From positions 1 to 63,682 of the forward strand of contig JARLIH010000398.1 of NCBI GenBank assembly GCA_031291845.1: DNA of 63,682 bases, given 5' to 3'. This stretch comes from Isosphaeraceae bacterium. GTDB lineage: Bacteria; Planctomycetota; Planctomycetia; Isosphaerales; Isosphaeraceae. The translations under genes and the position numbers were made by a program. Positions 25,477 to 33,896 of the stretch are shown in pieces; positions within the stretch are counted from its first letter, which is position 1, and each line of letters begins with the position of its first letter. The notes under the pieces are model-generated. The model saw only the letters and a list, made by a program, of their open reading frames with translations, ran no database searches and was not told the origin of the DNA.

Positions 25477-28400
25477 ATGTGCTGGCAGCTTCTGGTCATC
25501 CTGACGTGTACGCAACTCGGGTGGGCACCGTCCGCCGGGGGGGCCCGCGAGCTGCCACCCCACCCCCGGTTATTGCTCTGCCGCGACGACGTCTCCCAAC
25601 TCCGCCGCCAGGTCGCGACCCTCAAATGGAAGACGGTTTACCTTGCCGAGCTGCGGGGGAAGGCAGACAACTGGCTGAATGCCGCGCCGAACGTACCCGA
25701 TCGAGGCGGCGGTTGGGCTCATGATTACTGCTGCCCGAACCACGCCTGCGGCCTGCGCCCGGAAGGCCCGCGGACGCATGTCTGCCCCATCGGCGGTGAG
25801 CGGTTCACCGGGTCGCCGTACGACGACGACGCTGTCGCGCTCGAACATCTCAGGATCGGCGACCAACTCGTGGTTCTGGGGATCGTCTACCAGTTGACGG
25901 GCGACCTACGCTACGCCGAACGCGAACGGGACCTGTTGATGGCCTACGCGGCGCGGTACACCCATTACCCGCTTCACGGGCGTTGCCAGGGGACAGCGGT
26001 CGACGTCGGCCGAGTTGGAGCCCAAACGTTGGACGAAGCCGTCTGGCTGGTCCGGGTCGTCCAAGGGGCCGATTGCATCTGGGAGACCTTGGGCCCCGGG
26101 CAGCGCCGGCACCTGGAGGAGAAGCTGTTCAGGCCCGCCATAGCGGTGATCCGCGGAAACCCGCGGGGGATCCATAACATTCAGTGCTGGCATAACGCCG
26201 CCATGGGACTGACGGGGCTGCTCTTGGACGACCCGGACATGGTGGCGGAGGCGATCGATGGGCCCGCCGGTTTCCACCGGCAATTGGCAAAGGGAACCAC
26301 CACGGACGGCGTCTGGTACGAACGGGCCTGGAGCTACCACTTTTATGCCCTGACTGCTCTCGTCCGTCTGGCGGAGGCCGCTCGTCACTGCGGGATCGAC
26401 CTGTACGACGGGCGCCTCAAGCGCATGTTCGACGCTCCCCTGGTGCTCGCGATGCCCGACAATCATTTGCCGAGCTTCGGCGACTCTTCGAACACCTCAT
26501 TACCTGAGTATGCAGGTTTGTACGAGATGGCGTTCGCTCGATACCATGACCCGGCGTACGCCTTGCTGTTAACCGGAACCGACCGCCGGTCCGGGGATGC
26601 GCTATTAAACGGCGAGTCACTGGCGCCGCCGTCGGTCACCAGCCGGGCGAGGCAGAGCGGTAACTACACGGCCTCGGGTTTCGCGGTCCTGGTGGGGGGA
26701 CCGACCTCCGATGCGACGTGGCTCTGCCTGGACTACGGGCCGCGCGGTGGGCATACCCATCCCGACCAACTGTCATTCGTCCTCTATGCAAGTCACCGCA
26801 TCATCGCCAACGATCCCGGCCGGGTAAGTTACGGATCGCCCCACTATAGCGGCTGGTACCGCACTACAGTTGCACATAACACACTGATCGTCGACGGGCG
26901 GTCGCAACAGGGAGGAGGCGGCTCGTGTGAGGCGTTCGTCACTCGGGAGGGGTTTAGCGCCTTGACCGCCGCCACCCGAGAGGCCAATGTCGGAGTGCTG
27001 TTCCGACGGACCGTCGCAATGATCGGGCACCGGTTGCTCGTTGTCGTCGACCAGGTCCAGGCGGACAGGGAGCATACGTTCGACCTCGCCTATCACAACG
27101 TAGGCCGGATGGTGACGCCCCCCGTCGGTGAGTCCGTCCTACCGCCAGCCGGCGCCGGCTACAACTACCTCCAGGACGTGCGACGCGTGACAACGTCTTC
27201 GGGGTTGCACCTTGCGTTCGACGTGGAAGGGCGGGTGCAATCCCGTTGGGCGATCGCCGGTGGCGCAGAGACGACCTACTTCACCGGCACCGGGATCGGT
27301 CGTCATACCCAGGACCGCGTACCCTTGGTAATCGCCAGGCGCAAAGGGCGCGCGGCCGTTTTCTTCTGGTGCATCACGCTCGGTCAGCCTGCCGACGGCG
27401 TGTCGCTGACGGAGGAGGCCGTCCGCTCCGCGGAGGTCCCGGCGAGCGTGGGCGCGACGGCGGTGCGGATCGGAACAACGGAGAGGGATTACGTCCTGGT
27501 CGTCAACCCAGGTGCCGGCGCGGTTCGGGTCTGCGGTCGCACTGTCCGAGACCGGCTCTCTTGTTTCCCCGAAGAGCGCTGGAGCACATTCCCGCGTTGG
27601 GGTGCCCTGTTGGCGCTAGTCCTCCTGGTTGTCGGGTTCTTCCTGGGGCGACGAATCCGCAAAGCGCTCTGTTTGATTGCGTTCGTAAGCCTGTCGACCA
27701 CGGCCCTGGCCGCGCCCGACCCGGCGCGGCTCAAGGCGGAATACCACATCGACTTTCGTAATAAGGAGTACGATTTCCAGCGACTCTCGGTCGAGCCGAC
27801 CTCCGGGTTGTCTTCGCTGGTGAAACTGGAGCGCCGCGGCCTTCGCCTCACGGTACCGCCGAAGACCGAAGGGCAGAACGTAGGGGTCTATACCCGGTTT
27901 GGCGTACGCGGCGATTTCGAGATTACCGCCTCCTACGAAGTACTCGCCACCGGTCAGCCAGAGGGGGTAAGCGGCGTCGGCCCCGAGCTGTATGTCCGTT
28001 CTGTCGAAGGCTGGGGCCATTTCGTTGCAATGTCACAGGCCCTTCACAAAGGGGGGGCGTCAGCCGTTATCGAGAGCGTCTACGGTCGAAAGCTGGGAAG
28101 GAATCCGACCTATCATGGCGACTCGGTTGCCGCGTCCGCCAGGGCGGGCCGGTTCCGCATCATCCGAACCGGGTCCACGGTCACATTTCTGGCGTCGCAG
28201 GGGACGGGTGATCATTTCCAGGAGGTTTCGCACGCGACGTTCGGGACAACAGACATCGACCGGGTTCGGATCGCGGTCACATTCAAGGGGTCACGCCGCG
28301 TGCTCGACGTCGTCTGGCAGGACCTCAGCATTCGGGCCGAAGAGCTCCCCGGCTTGGCCACCAACGGCACCGCTGTCCACCAATCCGATACGTCATGGGG

Positions 28401-28512
28401 CCTGAAAGCCACGTTCTTGGGCTCAGCACTATTGGCCGGCGCAGGGCTCTGGCGCAGGGCCAAGGCGCGCGGCCGCCGGTCGGCCGCCAAGGGACGGGGC
28501 CCGCGGGAGTGA
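25477..28512 (+). CDS. Secreted heparinase II/III-family protein fused to a DUF1583-type domain
   Basis: A 1011-residue exported protein. After a signal (1-23) comes an alpha-toroid alginate-lyase/heparinase part with IHNIQCWHNAAMG (about 232-244) and WYERAWSYHFYAL (about 280), then a heparinase II/III beta-sandwich with GGHTHPDQLSF (about 425) and AHNTLIVDG (about 467). These His/Tyr residues fit a polysaccharide lyase. A membrane helix (about 708-728), a second signal-like segment ending ALAAPDP (about 747) and a DUF1583-type domain (about 755-955) follow, then a final membrane helix. The internal signal suggests two ancestral genes joined in frame. Substrate unknown; an acidic polysaccharide is likely. 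Confidence 0.75.
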   Translation: MCWQLLVILTCTQLGWAPSAGGARELPPHPRLLLCRDDVSQLRRQVATLKWKTVYLAELRGKADNWLNAAPNVPDRGGGWAHDYCCPNHACGLRPEGPRTHVCPIGGERFTGSPYDDDAVALEHLRIGDQLVVLGIVYQLTGDLRYAERERDLLMAYAARYTHYPLHGRCQGTAVDVGRVGAQTLDEAVWLVRVVQGADCIWETLGPGQRRHLEEKLFRPAIAVIRGNPRGIHNIQCWHNAAMGLTGLLLDDPDMVAEAIDGPAGFHRQLAKGTTTDGVWYERAWSYHFYALTALVRLAEAARHCGIDLYDGRLKRMFDAPLVLAMPDNHLPSFGDSSNTSLPEYAGLYEMAFARYHDPAYALLLTGTDRRSGDALLNGESLAPPSVTSRARQSGNYTASGFAVLVGGPTSDATWLCLDYGPRGGHTHPDQLSFVLYASHRIIANDPGRVSYGSPHYSGWYRTTVAHNTLIVDGRSQQGGGGSCEAFVTREGFSALTAATREANVGVLFRRTVAMIGHRLLVVVDQVQADREHTFDLAYHNVGRMVTPPVGESVLPPAGAGYNYLQDVRRVTTSSGLHLAFDVEGRVQSRWAIAGGAETTYFTGTGIGRHTQDRVPLVIARRKGRAAVFFWCITLGQPADGVSLTEEAVRSAEVPASVGATAVRIGTTERDYVLVVNPGAGAVRVCGRTVRDRLSCFPEERWSTFPRWGALLALVLLVVGFFLGRRIRKALCLIAFVSLSTTALAAPDPARLKAEYHIDFRNKEYDFQRLSVEPTSGLSSLVKLERRGLRLTVPPKTEGQNVGVYTRFGVRGDFEITASYEVLATGQPEGVSGVGPELYVRSVEGWGHFVAMSQALHKGGASAVIESVYGRKLGRNPTYHGDSVAASARAGRFRIIRTGSTVTFLASQGTGDHFQEVSHATFGTTDIDRVRIAVTFKGSRRVLDVVWQDLSIRAEELPGLATNGTAVHQSDTSWGLKATFLGSALLAGAGLWRRAKARGRRSAAKGRGPRE

Positions 28513-28596
28513 CGGTCCGCTGCGTGCGCGGCCATACGCGTGCGCCGACCGCACACACCCGCTGGACGTCCGCCCGAGTCATGAAAGGACAGAACC

Positions 28597-29610
28597 GTGA
28601 ATAGCCCCCGACGAGCCTTTACCTTGGTCGAACTGTTAGTTGTGATCGCGATCATCGGGGCCCTCGTGGCGCTGCTGATCCCGGCCGTACAGGCCGCGCG
28701 CGAGGCATCGCGGCGCGCGAAATGCGAAAGCAACTTGCGCCAGCTCGGAACCGCGCTCAACGCCTACCAGTCCATCGTCGGCGTTTACCCCTTCGGCGTC
28801 GGTGCCGACGGCGACGGTAGCGTCCCGACAGTTGCTTCGCCAACCAACCGGCGTTTCTCGCTCCACTCACAGATCCTCATCAGCCTCGAGCAGGTGCCCC
28901 TTTTCAACCAGCTCAACTTCGGCGTACCACCATTCTTCCCCGACACGACGGGTACCCCGACACTCCTCACCAGCAACGGGCCGAACAAGACCGCGGCGAC
29001 GACGCGGCTGGACGTCTTTCTTTGTCCCTCGGACTTCGACCGCATGACTTCAGCCCCGTGGGGACCCGTGAACTACCGCTCATGCAACGGCAGCTCATGG
29101 GCCGGCAGGCAAGGCAACGGGATGTTCGGGCAGTACACCCACGTGCAGCCTGGTGATGTTCGCGATGGACTCTCCAACACGGCAGCCATGAGCGAGCGGA
29201 TTCGAGGTCATGACGACTACTTACAGGTGGACGTCACTTCGGACTTCTTCCGGATGGCGGCCCCCTGGACCGAGGACCAATTCCGCGCCTGGTGTTCCCA
29301 GCTCGACGACCAAGCCGCCACGGCGTTACCAAAAGGGCCGTCGAATGCGGGGGCGGGCCTGACCTGGCTCGAGGGAAACATGGCGTGGACACGGTATAAC
29401 CACGTTCTTCCCCCCGGCGGCAAGTCGTGCATCAACGGACTGACCTGGAACGGAGTCGCCATGACTTCCAGCAGTCGGCATGCGGGCGTCGTGAACGTAT
29501 TGTTCGGGGACGGCTCCGTCCGCGCCGTCAAGTACTCGGTCAGTCCCAACGTTTGGCAAGCGCTCGCTACAATCGCCGGCGGGGAGACGATTTCAGGTGA
29601 TGCCTATTGA
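28597..29610 (+). CDS. DUF1559 pseudopilin-like protein
   Basis: A 337-residue protein with a type IV pilin/pseudopilin N-terminus (RRAFTLVELLVVIAIIG, residues 5-21) cleaved and methylated before Phe by prepilin peptidase. It ends with a block containing HAGVVNVLFGDGSVR, the H-X9-DG motif of the planctomycete DUF1559 family. Such genes occur in tens to hundreds of copies in planctomycete genomes and are among the best taxonomic markers here. Function is unknown; export to the envelope or a pseudopilus is expected. GTG 28597 is preceded by GAAAGGACAG. It follows the heparinase gene by about 85 bases and may be co-transcribed. Confidence 0.93.
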   Translation: MNSPRRAFTLVELLVVIAIIGALVALLIPAVQAAREASRRAKCESNLRQLGTALNAYQSIVGVYPFGVGADGDGSVPTVASPTNRRFSLHSQILISLEQVPLFNQLNFGVPPFFPDTTGTPTLLTSNGPNKTAATTRLDVFLCPSDFDRMTSAPWGPVNYRSCNGSSWAGRQGNGMFGQYTHVQPGDVRDGLSNTAAMSERIRGHDDYLQVDVTSDFFRMAAPWTEDQFRAWCSQLDDQAATALPKGPSNAGAGLTWLEGNMAWTRYNHVLPPGGKSCINGLTWNGVAMTSSSRHAGVVNVLFGDGSVRAVKYSVSPNVWQALATIAGGETISGDAY

Positions 29611-29969
29611 TCCGTGAGCGCACCCCGACCGAGGCGATAAGTCGGCCCGTCGCTCAATCCCTGCAGTCTCAACGTTCTCACGATTTCAGACTAGCCGATA
29701 TCGTTTCGTAATGTCGTCGCGTCTTCTGTTGCTCACCTCCTGAGGCTCTGTCTCCGTGATATTCCGTCTCTTAAACCGCGATGGCGCCGGGCCCCATTCG
29801 TTCAACCGGTCGTGTGATCCACAATGCGCCGCGTTCGATATACCTCGCGGTCGATGCCGATGGAATTGGACTCTCGGCACGCCGTCAGACAACGGGACGC
29901 CGGTCGTCGTTCAGTCGGCCCAGGGCCTCCTGGTACGGGCTGGAAGATCCCCAACGAGGAGTTGGTCCG
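29611..29969. other. Intergenic stretch with no recognised feature
   Basis: About 360 bases. The frame of the next gene stays open upstream to about 29781, but that extension is Arg/Ser-rich and not membrane-like, so I treat it as non-coding. No clear promoter, terminator or repeat was found. Confidence 0.4.
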
Positions 29970-31610
29970 ATGAAACGTCACCTGTTGTTGGTCGCCATTG
30001 TTGCGCTTGCGTCGTTCCTACGGCTCTTCGGACTAGGGGCCAAGACGCTCTGGCTCGACGAGGTGCTATCGTGGCGACTGCTACAGTTCCCGGTAACCGA
30101 GATGGTGTCACGAACGGGGGGGACGGGGACCGTACACCCACCCCTCTACTTCCTGCTCCTCAGGACCTGGGTGACCGTGTGGGGTGATTCCGAGGTTGCC
30201 CTTCGATTACTGAGTGCATGCTGCGGAGTCATCACCGTTATCGGCATCTATGTGCTACTTTTGGAGTTGATGAGTCTATCGGATCCCGCAAAGGATCCCG
30301 GATTGTCGAGCGGCCGGAAGCGTACGACAGCGCTCCTGGCCACCACGCTCGTGGCGTTGAGCCCGCTCCAAGTTCATATGGCGCGCCAAACCCGCGGATA
30401 CTCGCTGGCTACGGCCCTTTTCGTCTGGGGTAGTTGGCTCTTGGTCCGTGCCCTGCGTTCAAAAGGACGCCAGGCAGGCTATTGGATAGGATTCGGCGTT
30501 TGTACCTTGGCCCTCTGCTACACCCACTACGTGGCGCTGCTTTCGGCGGTCTCCCAGGGCCTCTTCGTGTTACTTTACCTCCTGTGGCCGCCCCGGGCCG
30601 TCGATGAAGGGCCGACCTCGCCAGACGGCACGCCGATTACAGACCGGACCTGGCTGACCGGCAAGGTGACATGGGCCGGCGGAGTGCTTCTCGCGGTCAC
30701 TATCGGCTTTCTGAGTTGGCTTCCTGCTCTCGTCAACCAGACCTCCACCGTGTCGGGTGGCTCCTGGCAGCCTCCGCTGAGCGCCACACGCGTTGCGATC
30801 GAAACCTATATCTCCCTGTTCAGCACCTTCGCCAATCGGGCGAGTATCAACTTGACTTACGCATGGCTGGCCACCGCTCTCGTTGCGGCCGCGATGCTCG
30901 TCCTCCTGACTCGCCACGGTTGGGGCGAACGATTCCTGGCCTTGACGGGCTTGATGCCAGCGCTCTTAATGCTTTTATATTCATCCGCTGCGCATCCGAA
31001 CCTTTATTATTCGCGTTATCTTACGTTCGTCCAGTTGGCATGGTTGGCCGGTCTCGCGATACTCGTGACCCATATACCCAATCGATACTACCGACGGGCC
31101 TGGGCGGCGGCGTTACTAGCCGGCAGCGTCTACGGCTGCTACGCCAGTTGGGACGAGATCGGGTCGCATGCCAATCCCGGCATGCGCGGCGCGATGGCGT
31201 ACGTGCGCGCACACGGCGCCGACGACGAACCGATCGTGACCATGCACGGAACTACCTTCCTCGAGTCGCTGTACTATTCACGCCAGAGTCGAAAGCCTTA
31301 CTTTCTCATGGCCGAAGCCCCCGCAGTCGGCTCGATCCAAAAGTCCGCACACTTAAAACTGGATGACTTCATATCCGCCCGAGTCCTAGCCTCCCGCAAG
31401 TGCCGTGGCATATGGCTGGTTTTTCGAGACGGCGAGAAGGTGCAGGGCCGGTTGGCGACCTTTCTTCCGTATCCGATCACTCGGGTGACATCCAAATCGT
31501 TCCTGCAGGATTATCGGTGGGAGGGCTCCTCAGTCGTCGTTGAACATTATCGCCCCGGCAAATCGTCCGAGTTCCCTGAGCTCGCGGCAACGCGAGGGCC
31601 GGAGCCGTGA
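29970..31610 (+). CDS. GT39/ArnT-like polyprenol-dependent glycosyltransferase, membrane protein
   Basis: A 546-residue polytopic membrane protein. The N-terminal LRLFGLGAKTLWLDEVLSWR (about 14-33) has the Asp-Glu pair of the first periplasmic loop of PMT/ArnT-like (GT-C) transferases, followed by HPPLYFLLLRTW. About ten hydrophobic segments follow, then a soluble C-terminal region of about 140 residues. It likely moves a sugar from a polyprenyl phosphate to a lipid or protein at the periplasmic face. ATG 29970 is chosen because MKRHLLLVAIV begins the first membrane segment and GAGGAG lies just upstream. It has no close operon partner. Confidence 0.8.
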   Translation: MKRHLLLVAIVALASFLRLFGLGAKTLWLDEVLSWRLLQFPVTEMVSRTGGTGTVHPPLYFLLLRTWVTVWGDSEVALRLLSACCGVITVIGIYVLLLELMSLSDPAKDPGLSSGRKRTTALLATTLVALSPLQVHMARQTRGYSLATALFVWGSWLLVRALRSKGRQAGYWIGFGVCTLALCYTHYVALLSAVSQGLFVLLYLLWPPRAVDEGPTSPDGTPITDRTWLTGKVTWAGGVLLAVTIGFLSWLPALVNQTSTVSGGSWQPPLSATRVAIETYISLFSTFANRASINLTYAWLATALVAAAMLVLLTRHGWGERFLALTGLMPALLMLLYSSAAHPNLYYSRYLTFVQLAWLAGLAILVTHIPNRYYRRAWAAALLAGSVYGCYASWDEIGSHANPGMRGAMAYVRAHGADDEPIVTMHGTTFLESLYYSRQSRKPYFLMAEAPAVGSIQKSAHLKLDDFISARVLASRKCRGIWLVFRDGEKVQGRLATFLPYPITRVTSKSFLQDYRWEGSSVVVEHYRPGKSSEFPELAATRGPEP

Positions 31611-31716
31611 GCGCACCAGAGGCCCAAAGCGGAACGGACGGTTCCCAAGGTCAGGGTCGCCGCTTCGTAGGGCGCATAAAACACTAGCGCTGCCTTGGGG
31701 TTGATACGTAATCGCG

Positions 31717-31801
31717 CAGGGTAGCTCAGCCCGCCAACGACGCCAGCTTACCGTCTCCAGGGCGCGGTGGGCCGGCGCCGTTGGCGGGCTGAGCTACCCT
31801 G
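31717..31801. repeat. 28-bp inverted repeat, REP-like or small-element palindrome
   Basis: Left arm 31717-31744 and right arm 31774-31801 are reverse complements with one mismatch, around a 29-base spacer. The arm core is GGGTAGCTCAGCCCGCC. The right arm ends within a possible GTG start of the following ORF. There is no T-tract, so it does not look like an intrinsic terminator. Such long, nearly perfect arms suggest a dispersed palindromic repeat or a MITE end pair; copy number cannot be judged from one window. Confidence 0.75.
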
Positions 31802-31881
31802 TGAAAACGATGGTCTTACACATCGTCAAAAGAGCACGCTACCGATTTCGGGCAAGTGCAATGCCGTCGAGGACTCGTGTC

Positions 31882-33162
31882 ATGGCCAAGCAAGTCGTTG
31901 TTTTTTCTCCACACAGCCCCTTCCCGCCGACGGGAGGATCCCACCTCCGCTGCATGGAGATGTTGACCGCGCTAGCCGAGCTCGGTTGCGCGGTGACGCT
32001 GGTCGGGTCCACAATGCTTTCGAACAGCCGCTGGTCAACGCCCAAGGCGATCGAGTTTTTCGGGCACCTCGGAATTGAGGTCGAACTCTACCGGCTGGCC
32101 CCCTTTGATTTCGAAATCGGGCGGCTTCTGAAGCGTGTTTATCGACCGATGTGGTCAAAGCAAACCTTGACACCTCGCCTGCCATCGCCCCCTGGGATGC
32201 GACGGTGGTTCACCGACCTCCTTGACCGGCGCCGACCCGATGTCGTGTGGATGAATTACGCGTGTTGGGACGGCCTCTTGGCCGGCGCGCGCGACGCCGC
32301 GCTTCGAAGGACCGTCGACACGCATGACCTCATCACCCGTAACATGCAGATGCAAATAAGTCTTGCGAGCGCCATAAGGTGTGCCAGGACGGCAGGTGCC
32401 CTTTGCGCTGAGCACTGCTTGCTGGATGATGGTTTTTTTGACGGATTAGATTGGTCGGCGTCGACTACTGAATTCGAGATTTATGATTCCTACGATTGCA
32501 CGATTGCGATATCTCGGAAAGAAGGACGGATCATTGCCGACTCCACGAAGAAGACGTTCGTGAAGACCATTCCCATGACTTTGGAGCCGACGGCTCCCGG
32601 TAACACGCACGATGACTTGCCAATTATGGTGCTCGGGGCGCACCTGTTCAACTTACAGGGAGGGCTCTTTTTTGGGCACCGGGTACTGCCCCGGCTGCTT
32701 CGGAAGGCTCCTGGGTTTCGCTGCCGAGTCACCGGGCGGGTCAGTCGCGATCGGTTGATGCCCCGGTCGTCAGCTCTATGGTCGCAAGGCTTCGTAGCCA
32801 ACCTAGCCCCCTATTATCGGCGAGCCCAATTCGCCCTCTGCCCGGTTTTTGGGGGCACCGGGCAACAAGTCAAGATCGTCGAGGCCATGGCGCACGGACT
32901 CGCCGTCGTGGCGTTGCGCCGGGGGGCGGAGTCGTCGCCGATCCGACATGGAATCAATGGGTTTCTCGCCGACAACGCAGCCGAGTTTGCAGAGCACACG
33001 TTATCGCTCTGGTATGATAAGGACGCATGTCGAAGAATGGGAGAGGCCGCGAGAGAAACCATCGCTACCGAATATTCACGCGCCCAGCTTTTGGAGGATG
33101 TCTGGGAGGTTCTTAACGCCCCTTCGTCTGGGCGTGCAGACGCCCGCGGAGCCTTGATCTGA
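31882..33162 (+). CDS. GT4-like glycosyltransferase
   Basis: A 426-residue GT-B transferase. The N-terminal VVVFSPHSPFPPTGGSHLR has the Gly-Gly acceptor-side loop. The C-terminal half has FGGTGQQVKIVEAMAHGLAVVA and GINGFLADNAAEFAEH, the donor-binding Glu-containing region of family 4 and related enzymes. It probably builds a surface glycan. ATG 31882 (MAKQVVVF) is the likely start, since the upstream 27 residues in the open frame are basic and unconserved and would begin inside the inverted repeat. It is followed by a gene-poor stretch. Confidence 0.82.
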   Translation: MAKQVVVFSPHSPFPPTGGSHLRCMEMLTALAELGCAVTLVGSTMLSNSRWSTPKAIEFFGHLGIEVELYRLAPFDFEIGRLLKRVYRPMWSKQTLTPRLPSPPGMRRWFTDLLDRRRPDVVWMNYACWDGLLAGARDAALRRTVDTHDLITRNMQMQISLASAIRCARTAGALCAEHCLLDDGFFDGLDWSASTTEFEIYDSYDCTIAISRKEGRIIADSTKKTFVKTIPMTLEPTAPGNTHDDLPIMVLGAHLFNLQGGLFFGHRVLPRLLRKAPGFRCRVTGRVSRDRLMPRSSALWSQGFVANLAPYYRRAQFALCPVFGGTGQQVKIVEAMAHGLAVVALRRGAESSPIRHGINGFLADNAAEFAEHTLSLWYDKDACRRMGEAARETIATEYSRAQLLEDVWEVLNAPSSGRADARGALI

Positions 33163-33896
33163 TGGCCGAGCTTGACAGGACCACGTTGTCGTGGCGCTCG
33201 GCCTCGGTCGTGAACGTGTTCCGCCACTCCTCGGCGCCGAAGCGGTTGGCATGTTCGCGCTGTTCTCGTTGATGACCGTGCGCAGCAGCGATCGTCAACG
33301 TCTCGGACCTGCCGCGCGCCATCACAGGCGACACGTCCCAGACAGAACAATTACAACGTCGCCCAGAACCGGCTATACCCACGCTGCTCCGCTCGGCGGT
33401 CTTCAGGTCCTCAACTCGGCCCTCAGGCGCGATGTACTCGACCCGCTGCTTGATCGACGTGTGCTCCCCCGGTTCGGAGACCGGCGTACACGGGCGCGAA
33501 CCGGCTCGATTCGCTGCTGGCTGGCGGTATGCCAGCATGAGCAGAACTGCGCTCGGAGCATTCGAGAGGTCCATACCAATCACATCGACAGGACCGCGAA
33601 AACAGCGCCCGGACATCAAGGTTTCTTGAGAGGCTCACCAGCTTTCCGACTCGCCCGGGATCGGTGCGCGGGAGAATCGGCTCGCTGACAAGTTTGGCTC
33701 AAGCTGAACGCGCTACAAGCCTTGTAGCAATGCCGGGCGACGTGGATTGCCTCGCCTGTCGCACGGGGCATGGCAAATGCTTTTGGGATAATGCGACGCA
33801 ATCCCGAGTGTCATAGAACACGTCACTGGGTCCGCAAGCGATTCTGCGATTGCATGGAAGGGCGTCGGCTTTTCACCGTGGAGCGTATCTTCGGCA
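33163..33896. other. Gene-poor stretch of about 730 bp, possibly degenerate
   Basis: Several open frames on both strands (for example - strand 33113-33619 and + strand 33191-33688) overlap one another, and none shows a domain I recognise. Composition is atypical, with runs of Arg/Ser in all frames, as in decayed coding DNA. A short palindrome CTACAAGCCTTGTAG lies near 33712-33726. It marks the boundary between the mixed region and the second biosynthetic cluster. It may be an eroded mobile element, but no inverted ends or transposase motif were found. Confidence 0.35.

Noticed and set aside
31717..31801. Intrinsic terminator reading of the inverted repeat
   Set aside because: The 29-base loop is too long and no T-tract follows.
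33240..33265. Possible sigma-54 promoter (TTGGCATG)
   Set aside because: The GG and GC elements are not ten bases apart.
33113..33619. A 168-codon - strand frame as a transposase remnant
   Set aside because: I looked for DDE or RuvC-like residues and terminal repeats and found none; no family could be named.
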